39,201 nt of DNA from Bacteroidaceae bacterium (GCA_017965425.1 JAGCPY010000066.1:1-39201); one strand, 5' to 3'; positions 24,983 through 33,143 are shown, numbered from the stretch's first letter. Notes: generated from the sequence alone by a model not told the origin. A program made the numbers and translations.

Positions 24983-26005
24983 TTATAATGAGAGAATGAA
25001 CTCATCCCATTCCTTCCCGCTCCCCTCCTTGCCAAAGACCTTCTTGTAGAGTCGCTTGCGGATGGAGCTGATGGTGCTCTTGTCCTTGCAGAGCACATCG
25101 GCCATCTCCTTGGGCGTGCTGCGGATCTTGGTGAGTAGGCAGACCTGATACTCCGTTGGCGAGAGGTTATAAAGTCCGTAGAGGCTGCTGATGAAACGGG
25201 GATAGATGGCTTTCAGGTGCTGCTCCAGTTCTTTCCATTCATCAGGCTTGATGTTATCGCCCGCCTCAATTCGTCGGCGCAATGCCAAATAATAGTCCGA
25301 CTGGAAGAAAGCGGCTTCCACCTGTTTCATCGCATCGGCTACCAAGGCCGGGCGCAGCGTGTGTTCCTCTTCAATCTCTGCCAGCTTACGCTCCACCTCG
25401 CGCTTGCGTTTCCGCAACTGCCACACATACACCGCAACCCCTGCCGCCACGAGGCACATACCAACAATAATATATAGGAACACGCGGTTCTTTGCCTTCA
25501 GCTTACGTTCGGTGGTGGACAGTACGAAATGCTTCACTGGCGAATTCCCATCATTGGGGTGCTGCCTCACCAGTTCGCGGATCTCTTCCATGCGTTCCTC
25601 CGTCATCGTGGACGAACGTACCATCAGCTCTTTGTAACCCTCGAATGTGGTGATGAAGGTGGTGTCATCCACCCACTCGAAGGGCATCACACGGTCACGC
25701 TCCATGTAGAGCGAGTCGTTGAGATGATACCGCCCCATCTCATGTGCAATAATCATTATCTCGTCGCCCACGGCATGCAGCTGTATGCTGTAGTAGGTGC
25801 TGTCGGCATCGAAAATCTTGCAGCGAGTGTAGCCGGTGTAGATGGATTCTGCCACCCTGCCGTCGGGTGCCGTCTCACTCTTCATCACCCACGCGCCAAA
25901 GACCGAGCGCTCCTTATCATCTGAGCCTCCTTCATTCGTAGTGTTCTGTGTATATCCTTCAAGAATAATGAAAGCGAGGATAACGGGTAATATAATCTTC
26001 TTCAT
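24983..26005 (-). CDS. Membrane-spanning LuxR-type regulator with extracytoplasmic sensor
   Basis: A 340-residue protein from ATG 26,005 (MKKIILPVILAFIILEGYTQ signal). An extracytoplasmic beta-rich domain (about 30-150, FGAWVMKSETAPDGRVAES) leads to a membrane helix (about 178-198, VFLYIIVGMCLVAAGVAVYVW), a charged coiled coil (KRKREVERKLAEIEEEH) and a C-terminal helix-turn-helix (SPTEYQVCLLTKIRSTPKEM) of LuxR/GerE type. This arrangement puts the DNA-binding domain in the cytoplasm and a sensor outside, so one protein may sense an envelope signal and bind DNA. It overlaps the ATPase gene by 47 bases, so the two are co-translated. The lipocalin-like nature of the sensor is a guess. Confidence 0.75.
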   Translation of the reverse strand: MKKIILPVILAFIILEGYTQNTTNEGGSDDKERSVFGAWVMKSETAPDGRVAESIYTGYTRCKIFDADSTYYSIQLHAVGDEIMIIAHEMGRYHLNDSLYMERDRVMPFEWVDDTTFITTFEGYKELMVRSSTMTEERMEEIRELVRQHPNDGNSPVKHFVLSTTERKLKAKNRVFLYIIVGMCLVAAGVAVYVWQLRKRKREVERKLAEIEEEHTLRPALVADAMKQVEAAFFQSDYYLALRRRIEAGDNIKPDEWKELEQHLKAIYPRFISSLYGLYNLSPTEYQVCLLTKIRSTPKEMADVLCKDKSTISSIRKRLYKKVFGKEGSGKEWDEFILSL

Positions 26006-27386
26006 CCTTATATATTTGTTTTTGGAACAGATTTGAGATGGCATAGAGCGGTAGAATCTGAATGCGGCGGACGGCATCATCAGCCTTTTTATCACAACTC
26101 TCTAACAGAGCGAAGTTCTCCAGCGAACAACGGATGGCGTCTGTCAGATGCTTGTTATGCATGAACAGGTGCAGACTCTTCATCTTGCCGCTCGTGCCGG
26201 ATTTGCACTCTATGGGCAGTACTTTCATATCACGGGCGATGATGTAATCAACCTCCGAACGAGTGCCATCGGCTGTATTTTCCCAATAATAGAGATCGTG
26301 TTGCGAACGAGGGTTGTTGTATTTAATAAGTTCCCCACCCAGCACCATTTCTGCCAATCCGCCTTTGTTCACCAAGTCCTCGGCTGTGCCAGCCACAATC
26401 AAATCTGTCAGCTGGCGTGCGCCACCTAAATCCATATCAAGTATGCGCAGCAGCAGAGCACTGTCGAGATAAATGTATTTTCGGAACTTCTCGTTGACTT
26501 CTGCCCCCAGCGGCAGGCCATTAGCCGCAGTATGACTGACACGCTTGACGATGCCTGCATCAGACAACAGCTTCAGGGCTTTCTTTACCTCTTCTGCACG
26601 GTAAGAGCCATCTACCTTGCTGTAAGTGAATTTGTTTCCTATTTGTAGGATGACGCTTTGCAACGTATTTCTGAGCAACGTAGGATCAACCTTCTTGGCA
26701 TACTTCTTGAAGTCGTCGTAATAGGTCAGCTGTATATCATCGAGTTCCGTCTGACAATTTCGATAGTCGTGTGTTGTCACCCAGGCTGCCACACTGGCTG
26801 GCATTCCCCCCACCATCAAGAAAGTGCGATAGTGCTGAACGATGTCGTTGTGTAAAGGCATGAGCAAAGGATTCTCGTTGTCGGCTTGCTGCTTGGCTTC
26901 CAGCCAAGACGATTTGCCCTCGGCCACGAGGAACTCGTCAAAAGAGAAGGGATAGACAAATAGCGAGCGTATCCGCCCCACGCCGAAGGAGGGCAAGTCC
27001 TGCAAGGCAAATTCCAACAACGACCCTGCAGCCACCACATGCAGCTGCGGGAAGTCTTCCTTAAACGCCCACAGACTCTTGATGGCAGCGGGGCAGTCCT
27101 GGACTTCATCGAGGAACAGCAGGGTCTGGCCAGCCACCACTGGTACATTGTATAACAAACTCAAGTTGTTTGCAAGATCGTGCACTTCATGTACCCGCTC
27201 GAACACATTCTTTATATCCGGACGCTTCTCAAAATTGACCTCAAGATAGTAGGTGAACGATTCTCCGAGATGCTTGACAGCCCATGACTTACCGACCTGT
27301 CGCGCACCTCGCAGCAACAGTGGTTTCAGGCTGCTGCTGTTTTTCCACTCCAACAGCAGTGCATCAATATACCTTTTTATATACAT
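25959..27386 (-). CDS. AAA ATPase with DUF4143 domain
   Basis: A 475-residue protein. Walker A GARQVGKS at 27-34 and Walker B LLFLDEVQ at 89-96 place it in the AAA_14 group; the C-terminal part (about 215-420) is of DUF4143 type with CKSGTSGK near the end, a patch common to restriction-like nuclease folds. Such ATPases are widespread in Bacteroidetes and their role is unclear; effects on DNA or on defence have been suggested. Upstream is a good housekeeping promoter with three 33-bp-spaced repeats. Downstream, the gene overlaps the LuxR-type regulator by 47 bases, an unusual pairing. Confidence 0.85.
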   Translation of the reverse strand: MYIKRYIDALLLEWKNSSSLKPLLLRGARQVGKSWAVKHLGESFTYYLEVNFEKRPDIKNVFERVHEVHDLANNLSLLYNVPVVAGQTLLFLDEVQDCPAAIKSLWAFKEDFPQLHVVAAGSLLEFALQDLPSFGVGRIRSLFVYPFSFDEFLVAEGKSSWLEAKQQADNENPLLMPLHNDIVQHYRTFLMVGGMPASVAAWVTTHDYRNCQTELDDIQLTYYDDFKKYAKKVDPTLLRNTLQSVILQIGNKFTYSKVDGSYRAEEVKKALKLLSDAGIVKRVSHTAANGLPLGAEVNEKFRKYIYLDSALLLRILDMDLGGARQLTDLIVAGTAEDLVNKGGLAEMVLGGELIKYNNPRSQHDLYYWENTADGTRSEVDYIIARDMKVLPIECKSGTSGKMKSLHLFMHNKHLTDAIRCSLENFALLESCDKKADDAVRRIQILPLYAISNLFQKQIYKDEEDYITRYPRFHYS

Positions 27387-27431
27387 ACTCGTCTATGGTT
27401 ATAAAGATGATTATTATTGCCTTTTCGACTG

Positions 27432-27462
27432 CAAAAGTACACTATTTTTGATGAATGGCCAA
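27432..27462 (-). promoter_or_regulatory. Housekeeping promoter of the ATPase gene
   Basis: TTG (27,462-27,460), exactly 20 nt, then TACTTTTG (27,439-27,432) on the minus strand: a full Bacteroidetes -33/-7 match, 45 bases before ATG 27,386. Confidence 0.7.
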
Positions 27463-27483
27463 GCTTTTTTGCAATTATTCGGC

Positions 27484-27567
27484 AAAATCGAGAGGAATAA
27501 AAAGCCTTTTTATGATAAAACCGAGAGGAATAATCTGTGGTATTTTGACAAAACCGAGAGTAAAATA
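27484..27567 (-). repeat. Three direct repeats spaced exactly 33 bp upstream of the ATPase promoter
   Basis: The motif AAAAYCGAGAGGAATAA (plus-strand spelling) begins at 27,484, 27,517 and 27,550. The third copy differs at the end. The group ends 22 bp upstream of the -33 element, on one face of the helix every three turns, as expected for a regulator binding site. Confidence 0.75.
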
Positions 27568-27612
27568 GCTTAAAGCAGGGTGCAAGGCGTGCATTAACAA
27601 GCCACACGAGAA

Positions 27613-27645
27613 ATCCCTGCTGCGTCATCACGACGCAGCGGGGTG
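27613..27645 (-). terminator. Terminator-like element E3 after the STN-receptor gene
   Basis: Minus strand: perfect stem GCTGCGTC/GACGCAGC with loop GTGAT, flanked by CCCC and GGG. It belongs to the same family as E1, E2 and E4 (conserved CGT-GTGATGACG core and nearby CTATA). The following T-run is weak (ATTTCTCG). Confidence 0.65.
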
Positions 27646-27712
27646 GATGCCTATAAGACTTTGCTTTGCTAACAATTTTACTTCTTTATGAAATCAAGTA
27701 ATCAACATTTTA

Positions 27713-30700
27713 CTACTTCTTTTTCGGGTTTTTGTTGAAGTGCCATACGGCGTGGAGCATGAGGTAGTGGGGGAGGGAGCGGTAGGTGGTGATGGTGCGG
27801 CCTTGAGCATTGATGACGTAGTCGGTAGGTGAAAGTTGGTGCAGGAGGTCGAAGCCATCGAGGCGGAGGATAAGCTTGCCGCTGAGGAATGACTGGCTGA
27901 GGGAGGCGTTGACAACGAAGTCGTCGCGATTGAGTGTGGCGGTTCCGTAGCCACGACGGCTGTACATGCAGGCATCGGCGGCGATGGTCAGGCCTCCTAT
28001 CTTCTTGCCAGCGAGGGCGGGGGTGGTGTAGCTGGCTTCGAGACCATAGCTGAAGTCGAGGGCATTGAGGGTGGAGAAATCGTACATCCGGCCTTCGCTG
28101 TGCCGCCACTCAATACTGCCCACGGCGCGGACGTAGAGGGTCTTGCAGTTGTAACGGATGTTTGCACCGCTGTTGAGGGTGAGAGTATTCACGGTATTCA
28201 CTTGACTTTCTGTCTGCCCCTCTAACAAGGCATGATCTTTGGAATGGTTCCAGTCGGCTCCGGCATTGACGTGCCACGACCAATAGCGTTTCTCGCCGAT
28301 ATTGTGATAGGTGCTGAAGTCGGCGTGGGCTTGGTAGGCACCGCCAATGTTCATGGGCTTGTAGGTATAGACTCCGGTAGAGGGGTTGTAGGCGACTGAC
28401 TGGGAGATGTCGCGGTGGTGGTAGTCGAAGGAGGCGGAGAGGTTATACATGCCCTGATTGCGCCCTGTTCCATCGTAATAACGGGCGTTGAGATGCGTGA
28501 CAGCGGTCGATTTCAGGTCGGAGTTGCCGAGCTTGACAACGAGCGGACGGCTGTCGTCGCGGAAGTTGATGCGGTCGAGGAGAAGAGGCGTGTGTTGACT
28601 GAAACTGACGTGGGCTTGGAAGTCGCGCAGCGCGCCTCTCCACGAGTGGCGGAACCAGAACTTGGGCTCGGGCAAGAACATGGTCTGACGGGCGAGAGTG
28701 TCGAGCCTTCCGCGCTGATAGTGCAGCTTGTTGCTATAGACGGGGAGCTTCAGTTCCAAGCGCCAGCGGTCGTAGTTCACCTTCATGTGTACTTGTGGGT
28801 GCATGTAGTAGGAACTCTTGCTTAGGTGGATGGTGAAGTCGTTCTGCCAGTTGTCGGTGCGGCTCTCGTAGGAGTTGGAGTAGTCGGTGATGGCTTCGAG
28901 GGCATCGAGCTGGGAAGGGAGCACAAGGGTGTCGGGATGATACAAATAGTCGCGGGTGTGTACGTGGCTTTTGTAGAGCATATTGGAGAAGCCCAGGTGA
29001 AGGTCTTTTGCAATCTCGTGACCGTAGCCAAAGTTTACCAAGCCCCATGTGTTGCGATTGAAGAGGGAAGAGGAGTTGTGTGACTCTTTTCTCGACGGGG
29101 AAACCGTCGAGCACACTGCCGTATGCTGGGTTTGGAAGTGGGTGGCACTTTCGCCCTCATCGCTGTCGTGAGCCACCGAAACGTAATAGTCGATGTGGCT
29201 CTTCTGTTTACCGGGCCTCACGGTGCCTTGGACATCGATTTTGGCATTCCACTTCGTGCCCTCGCTGATGCCCACGGTGCGCTGAGAGATGCTGAGGCTG
29301 TCGGATTGCTCATCGAAGGCAGAATGGAAAGAGCCGTCGCGGCGAGTGTGCTCGAAAGTGGCATAAATGTCCATCCATGCAGGTAGCCTCAACACCAGAT
29401 GGTTGTTGAGCGTCCAACGGCGGTTTCCAGCACGGTTGAAGGACTCGGTGATGGACGTTGGTGAGCAGCCTTCAATGAAGCGCTCTGTGTGTTGGGTGAT
29501 GGTCTGGTCGTCTGTGGTTGAGGTGAACTCTGCGCGGAAGGTCTCTTTGATTTCCTTGTTCTTGTCGCCCTTGGCCTCATAGTTCAGTTCCCCGGCTATG
29601 CTGCGGGTGGTCAGGAGTGAACGGGGCTGACGGGCGGGGCTCCACTGGTCGGACTGTCCGATGTGGCGGCTTTCATTGACGTTGTTGGCGTTGGCGAGAA
29701 GCGTAAACCTCAACTTGTCGGTGAAGCCCAACAAGAAGCCGCGCCCCAGCCATCGCTCGTTTGTTCCCCCTGCCGCTTCCACGTTGCCGATATATCCTTG
29801 ATTGTATTCATCTTTGAGAATCACGTCCATGACGTAGCGGCGGGGATCCACGTCGTAGCCAAGAGCCTCGCTGCGGTCGGTCTGCTTCTCATAGACCTTC
29901 AGGTGCCTGACGGTGTAGTATGGCAGGTTCTCAAGCAGCACTTTCTTGTTGCCGCCGAAGAAGGAGCGTGAGCCGAGCAACAGTTCATCCACCTTACGGC
30001 CGTTGACAAATATCTCGCCGTCGGCATTCATGGTTACGCCCGGCAGCTGGCGGATGAGGTCGTCGAGCATGGAGCCATCGGGCATCTTGAAGGCCGTGGC
30101 GTCGTAGATGAGCGTATCGCCGCGGTAGTACATCTTGATCTTCGTGGCAGTGACGGTCACCTCGCGCATGGTCTTGGTGGTACTCTTGCGCATCTTCAGT
30201 GCTGGCACATCTACGTCATCTTGTGAGGGGTCGATGATGGCGACGCGCTGCCACACATCGTCGTAGCCATCCATCTGTGCACGCACCAGATACTCGCGTT
30301 CGGCAGCGCTCACGTCTAAGTTGAAAACCGCCTTGTCAATGCGCATGTCACCCCTGTAGAAGACAACCATCCGTAGGGAATCGGCCACCATCGTGCTGTC
30401 GGCCTTGAACACGGAGATGCGGGCATGAGGCAGCGGCATATCCAGGAAACCGTCTTTCACCTCGCCCGAGAGGTGGATCTTCTTGCCCGTGAAATCCTTC
30501 TCTGGCTTATACTGTACGAAGATGTTCTTACCCTTCGTTTTTACCTTCACTGGCTGTCCTTTGCACACCCGTTCCACCGCCTTATTAGCCTTGAGTTTCT
30601 TGATACGAGCTGAAACGCGCAGGTGTTCTATGTCATTCTTGATAAAGTGGATGTCATATTCTGTTTGCGAGTCGCGGATGGCGGCTAAGGCTGCGGAGAG

Positions 30701-30790
30701 AGAATCGTCCTTGAAGACGAAATCCTGCGCCGAAACCTGTACGCCCGCACACATATATATAATAATGTATAGGATTATTCGTTTCATCAC
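27713..30790 (-). CDS. TonB-dependent-receptor-like outer-membrane protein with STN domain
   Basis: A 1025-residue protein. Signal peptide (about 1-22, GVQVSAQ); STN domain (about 23-95: DDSLSAALAAIRDSQTEYDI); a beta-sandwich segment (about 98-190); a plug-like region (about 225-310: MLDDLIRQLPGVTM, VNGRKVDELLL); then a long beta-barrel. The STN domain is the part that contacts FecR-type anti-sigma factors. The receptor is encoded with such an anti-sigma factor and an ECF sigma factor (order sigma, anti-sigma, receptor), so it is the outer-membrane sensor of a trans-envelope signalling system. Its ATG overlaps the anti-sigma stop. The ligand is unknown; no SusD gene lies next to it. Confidence 0.85.
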   Translation of the reverse strand: MMKRIILYIIIYMCAGVQVSAQDFVFKDDSLSAALAAIRDSQTEYDIHFIKNDIEHLRVSARIKKLKANKAVERVCKGQPVKVKTKGKNIFVQYKPEKDFTGKKIHLSGEVKDGFLDMPLPHARISVFKADSTMVADSLRMVVFYRGDMRIDKAVFNLDVSAAEREYLVRAQMDGYDDVWQRVAIIDPSQDDVDVPALKMRKSTTKTMREVTVTATKIKMYYRGDTLIYDATAFKMPDGSMLDDLIRQLPGVTMNADGEIFVNGRKVDELLLGSRSFFGGNKKVLLENLPYYTVRHLKVYEKQTDRSEALGYDVDPRRYVMDVILKDEYNQGYIGNVEAAGGTNERWLGRGFLLGFTDKLRFTLLANANNVNESRHIGQSDQWSPARQPRSLLTTRSIAGELNYEAKGDKNKEIKETFRAEFTSTTDDQTITQHTERFIEGCSPTSITESFNRAGNRRWTLNNHLVLRLPAWMDIYATFEHTRRDGSFHSAFDEQSDSLSISQRTVGISEGTKWNAKIDVQGTVRPGKQKSHIDYYVSVAHDSDEGESATHFQTQHTAVCSTVSPSRKESHNSSSLFNRNTWGLVNFGYGHEIAKDLHLGFSNMLYKSHVHTRDYLYHPDTLVLPSQLDALEAITDYSNSYESRTDNWQNDFTIHLSKSSYYMHPQVHMKVNYDRWRLELKLPVYSNKLHYQRGRLDTLARQTMFLPEPKFWFRHSWRGALRDFQAHVSFSQHTPLLLDRINFRDDSRPLVVKLGNSDLKSTAVTHLNARYYDGTGRNQGMYNLSASFDYHHRDISQSVAYNPSTGVYTYKPMNIGGAYQAHADFSTYHNIGEKRYWSWHVNAGADWNHSKDHALLEGQTESQVNTVNTLTLNSGANIRYNCKTLYVRAVGSIEWRHSEGRMYDFSTLNALDFSYGLEASYTTPALAGKKIGGLTIAADACMYSRRGYGTATLNRDDFVVNASLSQSFLSGKLILRLDGFDLLHQLSPTDYVINAQGRTITTYRSLPHYLMLHAVWHFNKNPKKK

Positions 30791-31413
30791 TCTTCCTCCC
30801 CATCAACAGAATCTACAAACACGGTATCTCTCTCGTCTGTAAGATGCAAGCCGTCGAATACATTCAGGGTGCCGATGTACTCCGCCAGCGACCCATTGCG
30901 GTTCCACGACGTGAAAAGCCGCATTTCACGTAGAGTCGTATCAACGAAGCAAAGTTCACGTCCGTAGTAGCTGCACACGATGGTTAAGATGCTGTCTAAG
31001 CGTGTGTCGGGAAAGTGGACGATGGAGTCGGACATAGAAGACCCTCCTCCCGCTTTCCCTGTCAAGGAAGGAGTAGTTGCCTCAGTCAATTGCGGGGTTT
31101 TGATGGGCGAAAGGACGCGATATGCGGCATAAGCCAGTCCGCTGATGAGAACTGCCGCAATAAACATGGCTGCAATCTTGCGAAGTGAGGTGTTAAGGAC
31201 AATCATTCTAGCATTGCGTGTCTCTGCCATTTGTATCTTGGAAGATTCAGGCAATATACTTTCTCCTGTTTCCTTAGCGAACGCTTCACGCAACAGTACC
31301 ATCACCTCGTAATGCTTACGCACGTCATCATCGGACAGCAGTTCATGAACTTCCTGTTCCGTGTAGTTTTCGGGATGCTCAATCATGTTGAGCAAGAGTT
31401 CCAATTTGTCCAT
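30787..31413 (-). CDS. FecR-like anti-sigma factor with DUF4974 domain (short)
   Basis: A 208-residue protein: a cytoplasmic N-terminal segment (1-78), one membrane helix (about 79-101, KIAAMFIAAVLISGLAYAAY) and a periplasmic DUF4974 domain (about 130-200, DTRLDSILTIVCSYYGRELCF). The usual FecR beta-domain between helix and DUF4974 appears to be missing; here there is only about 28 residues of low-complexity linker. It would hold the partner sigma factor (31,426-31,914) inactive until the receptor signals. It begins 12 bases after the sigma gene and its stop overlaps the receptor ATG (ATGATGA). Confidence 0.8.
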   Translation of the reverse strand: MDKLELLLNMIEHPENYTEQEVHELLSDDDVRKHYEVMVLLREAFAKETGESILPESSKIQMAETRNARMIVLNTSLRKIAAMFIAAVLISGLAYAAYRVLSPIKTPQLTEATTPSLTGKAGGGSSMSDSIVHFPDTRLDSILTIVCSYYGRELCFVDTTLREMRLFTSWNRNGSLAEYIGTLNVFDGLHLTDERDTVFVDSVDGEEE

Positions 31414-31425
31414 ATCAGTCAGGGA

Positions 31426-31914
31426 TTAAGGATTGAATCGTTCTTTGAGTCGGCTGATGGCCTGAACGAGATGCTTGTACACTGCCACCTCGCTGATACC
31501 GAGGCGCGTGGAAATCTCGCGGTAGCTCATCTGTTCCTGAAAGCGCAACCGCACCACCTCACGTGTCTGAGGTGTCAGTTCCGTATCAACGAACTGCAAC
31601 ATAGCGTCCAGCACGTCCTCCGTCTCATCAATCTGCGGTTCCTCTACCATCTCTTCACCGATAGGAAGTAGTTTGTGTACACGTTCGGACAACCGCTTAT
31701 GACGCAACAGGTTTAGGCAACGGTTGCGCACGGAAGACAGCATATATGACGCTGCATTGTCTCGGATGGCGGCAGGGGTTTCTACGATGTGTGCAAACAC
31801 GTCACTCACCACATCATTTGCCTCCTCACTGTCGCCTAACAATCGCAGTGCCAGCCGCATCATCGGCTCGCGATGCTGCTCATAGACACGGTATATGTCG
31901 GATGTCACTTCCAT
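31426..31914 (-). CDS. ECF sigma factor (FecI-type)
   Basis: A 162-residue protein with sigma region 2 (about 8-75: YEQHREPMMRLALRLLGDSE, VSDVFAHIVE) and region 4 (about 100-155: LDAMLQFVDTELTPQTREVV, SYREISTRLGISEVAVYKHL). It is the first gene of the sigma, anti-sigma, STN-receptor operon. It lacks the membrane and TonB extensions of the sigma factor at 32,126, so the window holds two quite different ECF factors. A candidate ECF-type promoter lies upstream at about 31,934-31,965. Confidence 0.9.
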   Translation of the reverse strand: MEVTSDIYRVYEQHREPMMRLALRLLGDSEEANDVVSDVFAHIVETPAAIRDNAASYMLSSVRNRCLNLLRHKRLSERVHKLLPIGEEMVEEPQIDETEDVLDAMLQFVDTELTPQTREVVRLRFQEQMSYREISTRLGISEVAVYKHLVQAISRLKERFNP

Positions 31915-31933
31915 TAGCTTTACCTTTTACTTA

Positions 31934-31965
31934 TATGACACTCGAACGCTCGTTTTCCTAACCCT
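31934..31965 (-). promoter_or_regulatory. Possible promoter of the sigma/anti-sigma/receptor operon
   Basis: Minus strand: AGGGTTAGG about 20 nt ahead of GAGTGTCATA, near the sigma ATG at 31,914. It differs from the three conserved ECF-like copies elsewhere in the window. A FecI-type self-regulated promoter is plausible but the motif is weak. Confidence 0.3.
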
Positions 31966-32002
31966 TTTCTTCATTTTTTACTCAAAAAAGCTATTTTTGT
32001 TC

Positions 32003-32045
32003 AAAATGAAAGCCCCGTCACGTCATCACGACGCAGCGGAGCCTA
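32003..32045 (-). terminator. Terminator-like element E4 after the sigma-TonB gene
   Basis: Minus strand: the same hairpin core (CGTC, GTGAT, GACG) followed by CTTTCATTTTG. It lies 81 bp beyond the stop of the sigma-TonB gene and is the near-identical partner of E2. Confidence 0.6.
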
Positions 32046-32168
32046 TGTGCCTATAGGACTTTCATCTTCTTGCTCAGCTGTGCCGCTTGGCTCGGCCAAG
32101 ACATGTTTTTATGAAACACAATTATTTATCTTAATCTGAACGTGATGGGCATACAGAAATGGCTACGG
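32003..32168 (-). repeat. 165-bp direct duplication, copy B
   Basis: Near-identical partner of 23,632-23,796. It covers the last 42 bases of the sigma-TonB gene, its stop, a spacer and terminator element E4. Because here it continues into a full gene, this copy is likely the source. Confidence 0.85.
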
Positions 32169-33070
32169 ACGGGGCGACCTTCGTTTTGTGCGGGAATCCA
32201 TGGCTCCGTCTGGTGTAAAACACGGAGGGCTTCCTTACTTAGAAGATCATCAGGTGATTTCAGCACCTCGAAGTTGGTCAAGCGACCGTCTTTCTCCACC
32301 ACGAAACGGATGATGACGCGCCCTTCTATGCCTTTTTCTATGGCTGAATCAGGATAGTGCATTTCGAAGGCGATGTGGCGGTAGAGGGCATCGACATCCC
32401 CACGATAACTGGGCAGACACTCCGGAGTCTCATAAATAGTAGTGTCCTCTGGCAAGTTGAAAACCTTTTCTATGACGCCGCGAACCCGGCCCGCAGGGCT
32501 GATGATAACAGCAATAGCAATACCTGTTGACAAAGCCAATAGAGCAAACAATAGAAGATGGCGAAGCCCTATGAAATGACGGCGCAGCTCGGTACGCAGG
32601 CGGCTACGTACATGCGATATGGTTTTGCGGACGGTGGCAACAGAAACACCACGTACTTCAGCTATCTCCTCAACGGTCAGGCCTTGCTCATAGAACAAAT
32701 CCCAAACTTCCTGCTCTGTCTTGGGTAGCTGTTTGAGACGTGACTGCAACCACTCGGAGTTCTCGCGTTCCTCCATCTCTTCTTCGGGTGTGACCTCAGA
32801 AACAACAGAACCCTCTTCGTCTGTCAATTCCACCTGCGTCCGATGGCCGCGCCACATCGATACGCAGCAGTTTCGGGCGATACGCAGGACGTAGGCATCT
32901 GTTAGCATCACTTTTTCACGTACATTCCATGCCCTCAGCCATGTTTCCTGCACCACCTCCTCAGCCTCGGTGTCGGAGCCGAAGAACTCACGTCCCATCT
33001 GCATTAGCCTTGGTCGCATCCTTTCGACCATTTGCTCAAACTCCTGTTCTGTCATTACGCTTTTATCCAT
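32126..33070 (-). CDS. ECF sigma factor fused to a membrane helix and TonB C-terminal domain
   Basis: A 314-residue protein from ATG 33,070. Sigma region 2 about 9-75 (EAEEVVQETWLRAWNV, AYVLRIARNCCVSMW), region 4 about 110-165 (LPKTEQEVWDLFYEQGLTVE, GVSVATVRKTISHVRSRL), a membrane helix about 169-191 (LRHLLLFALLALSTGIAIAV) and a TonB C-terminal domain about 218-314 (YRHIAFEMHYPDSAIEKGIE ... VIIRFVVEKDGRLTNFEVL). The TonB part would be in the periplasm and the sigma part in the cytoplasm. I know of no characterised sigma factor with this layout. An in-frame ATG at 33,160 would add 30 residues encoded by the promoter region itself. A long leader from the upstream -7 box could use it. Confidence 0.85.
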   Translation of the reverse strand: MDKSVMTEQEFEQMVERMRPRLMQMGREFFGSDTEAEEVVQETWLRAWNVREKVMLTDAYVLRIARNCCVSMWRGHRTQVELTDEEGSVVSEVTPEEEMEERENSEWLQSRLKQLPKTEQEVWDLFYEQGLTVEEIAEVRGVSVATVRKTISHVRSRLRTELRRHFIGLRHLLLFALLALSTGIAIAVIISPAGRVRGVIEKVFNLPEDTTIYETPECLPSYRGDVDALYRHIAFEMHYPDSAIEKGIEGRVIIRFVVEKDGRLTNFEVLKSPDDLLSKEALRVLHQTEPWIPAQNEGRPVRSHFCMPITFRLR

Positions 33071-33098
33071 CTTGTTCGCTTTTTGGTTCGTCTGCCTA

Positions 33099-33143
33099 TA
33101 TAACGCAGAAGCCCCAAAAAGTTTACCTATAAAAGATGTTAAA
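33099..33143 (-). promoter_or_regulatory. Candidate ECF promoter of the sigma-TonB gene (third copy)
   Basis: Minus strand: TTTTAACATCTTTTAT, AGGTAAA (GGTAAA at 33,127-33,122), 15 nt, GCGTTATA (33,106-33,099), 28 bp before ATG 33,070. It has the same layout as the two operon promoters, which suggests autoregulation. Confidence 0.7.
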
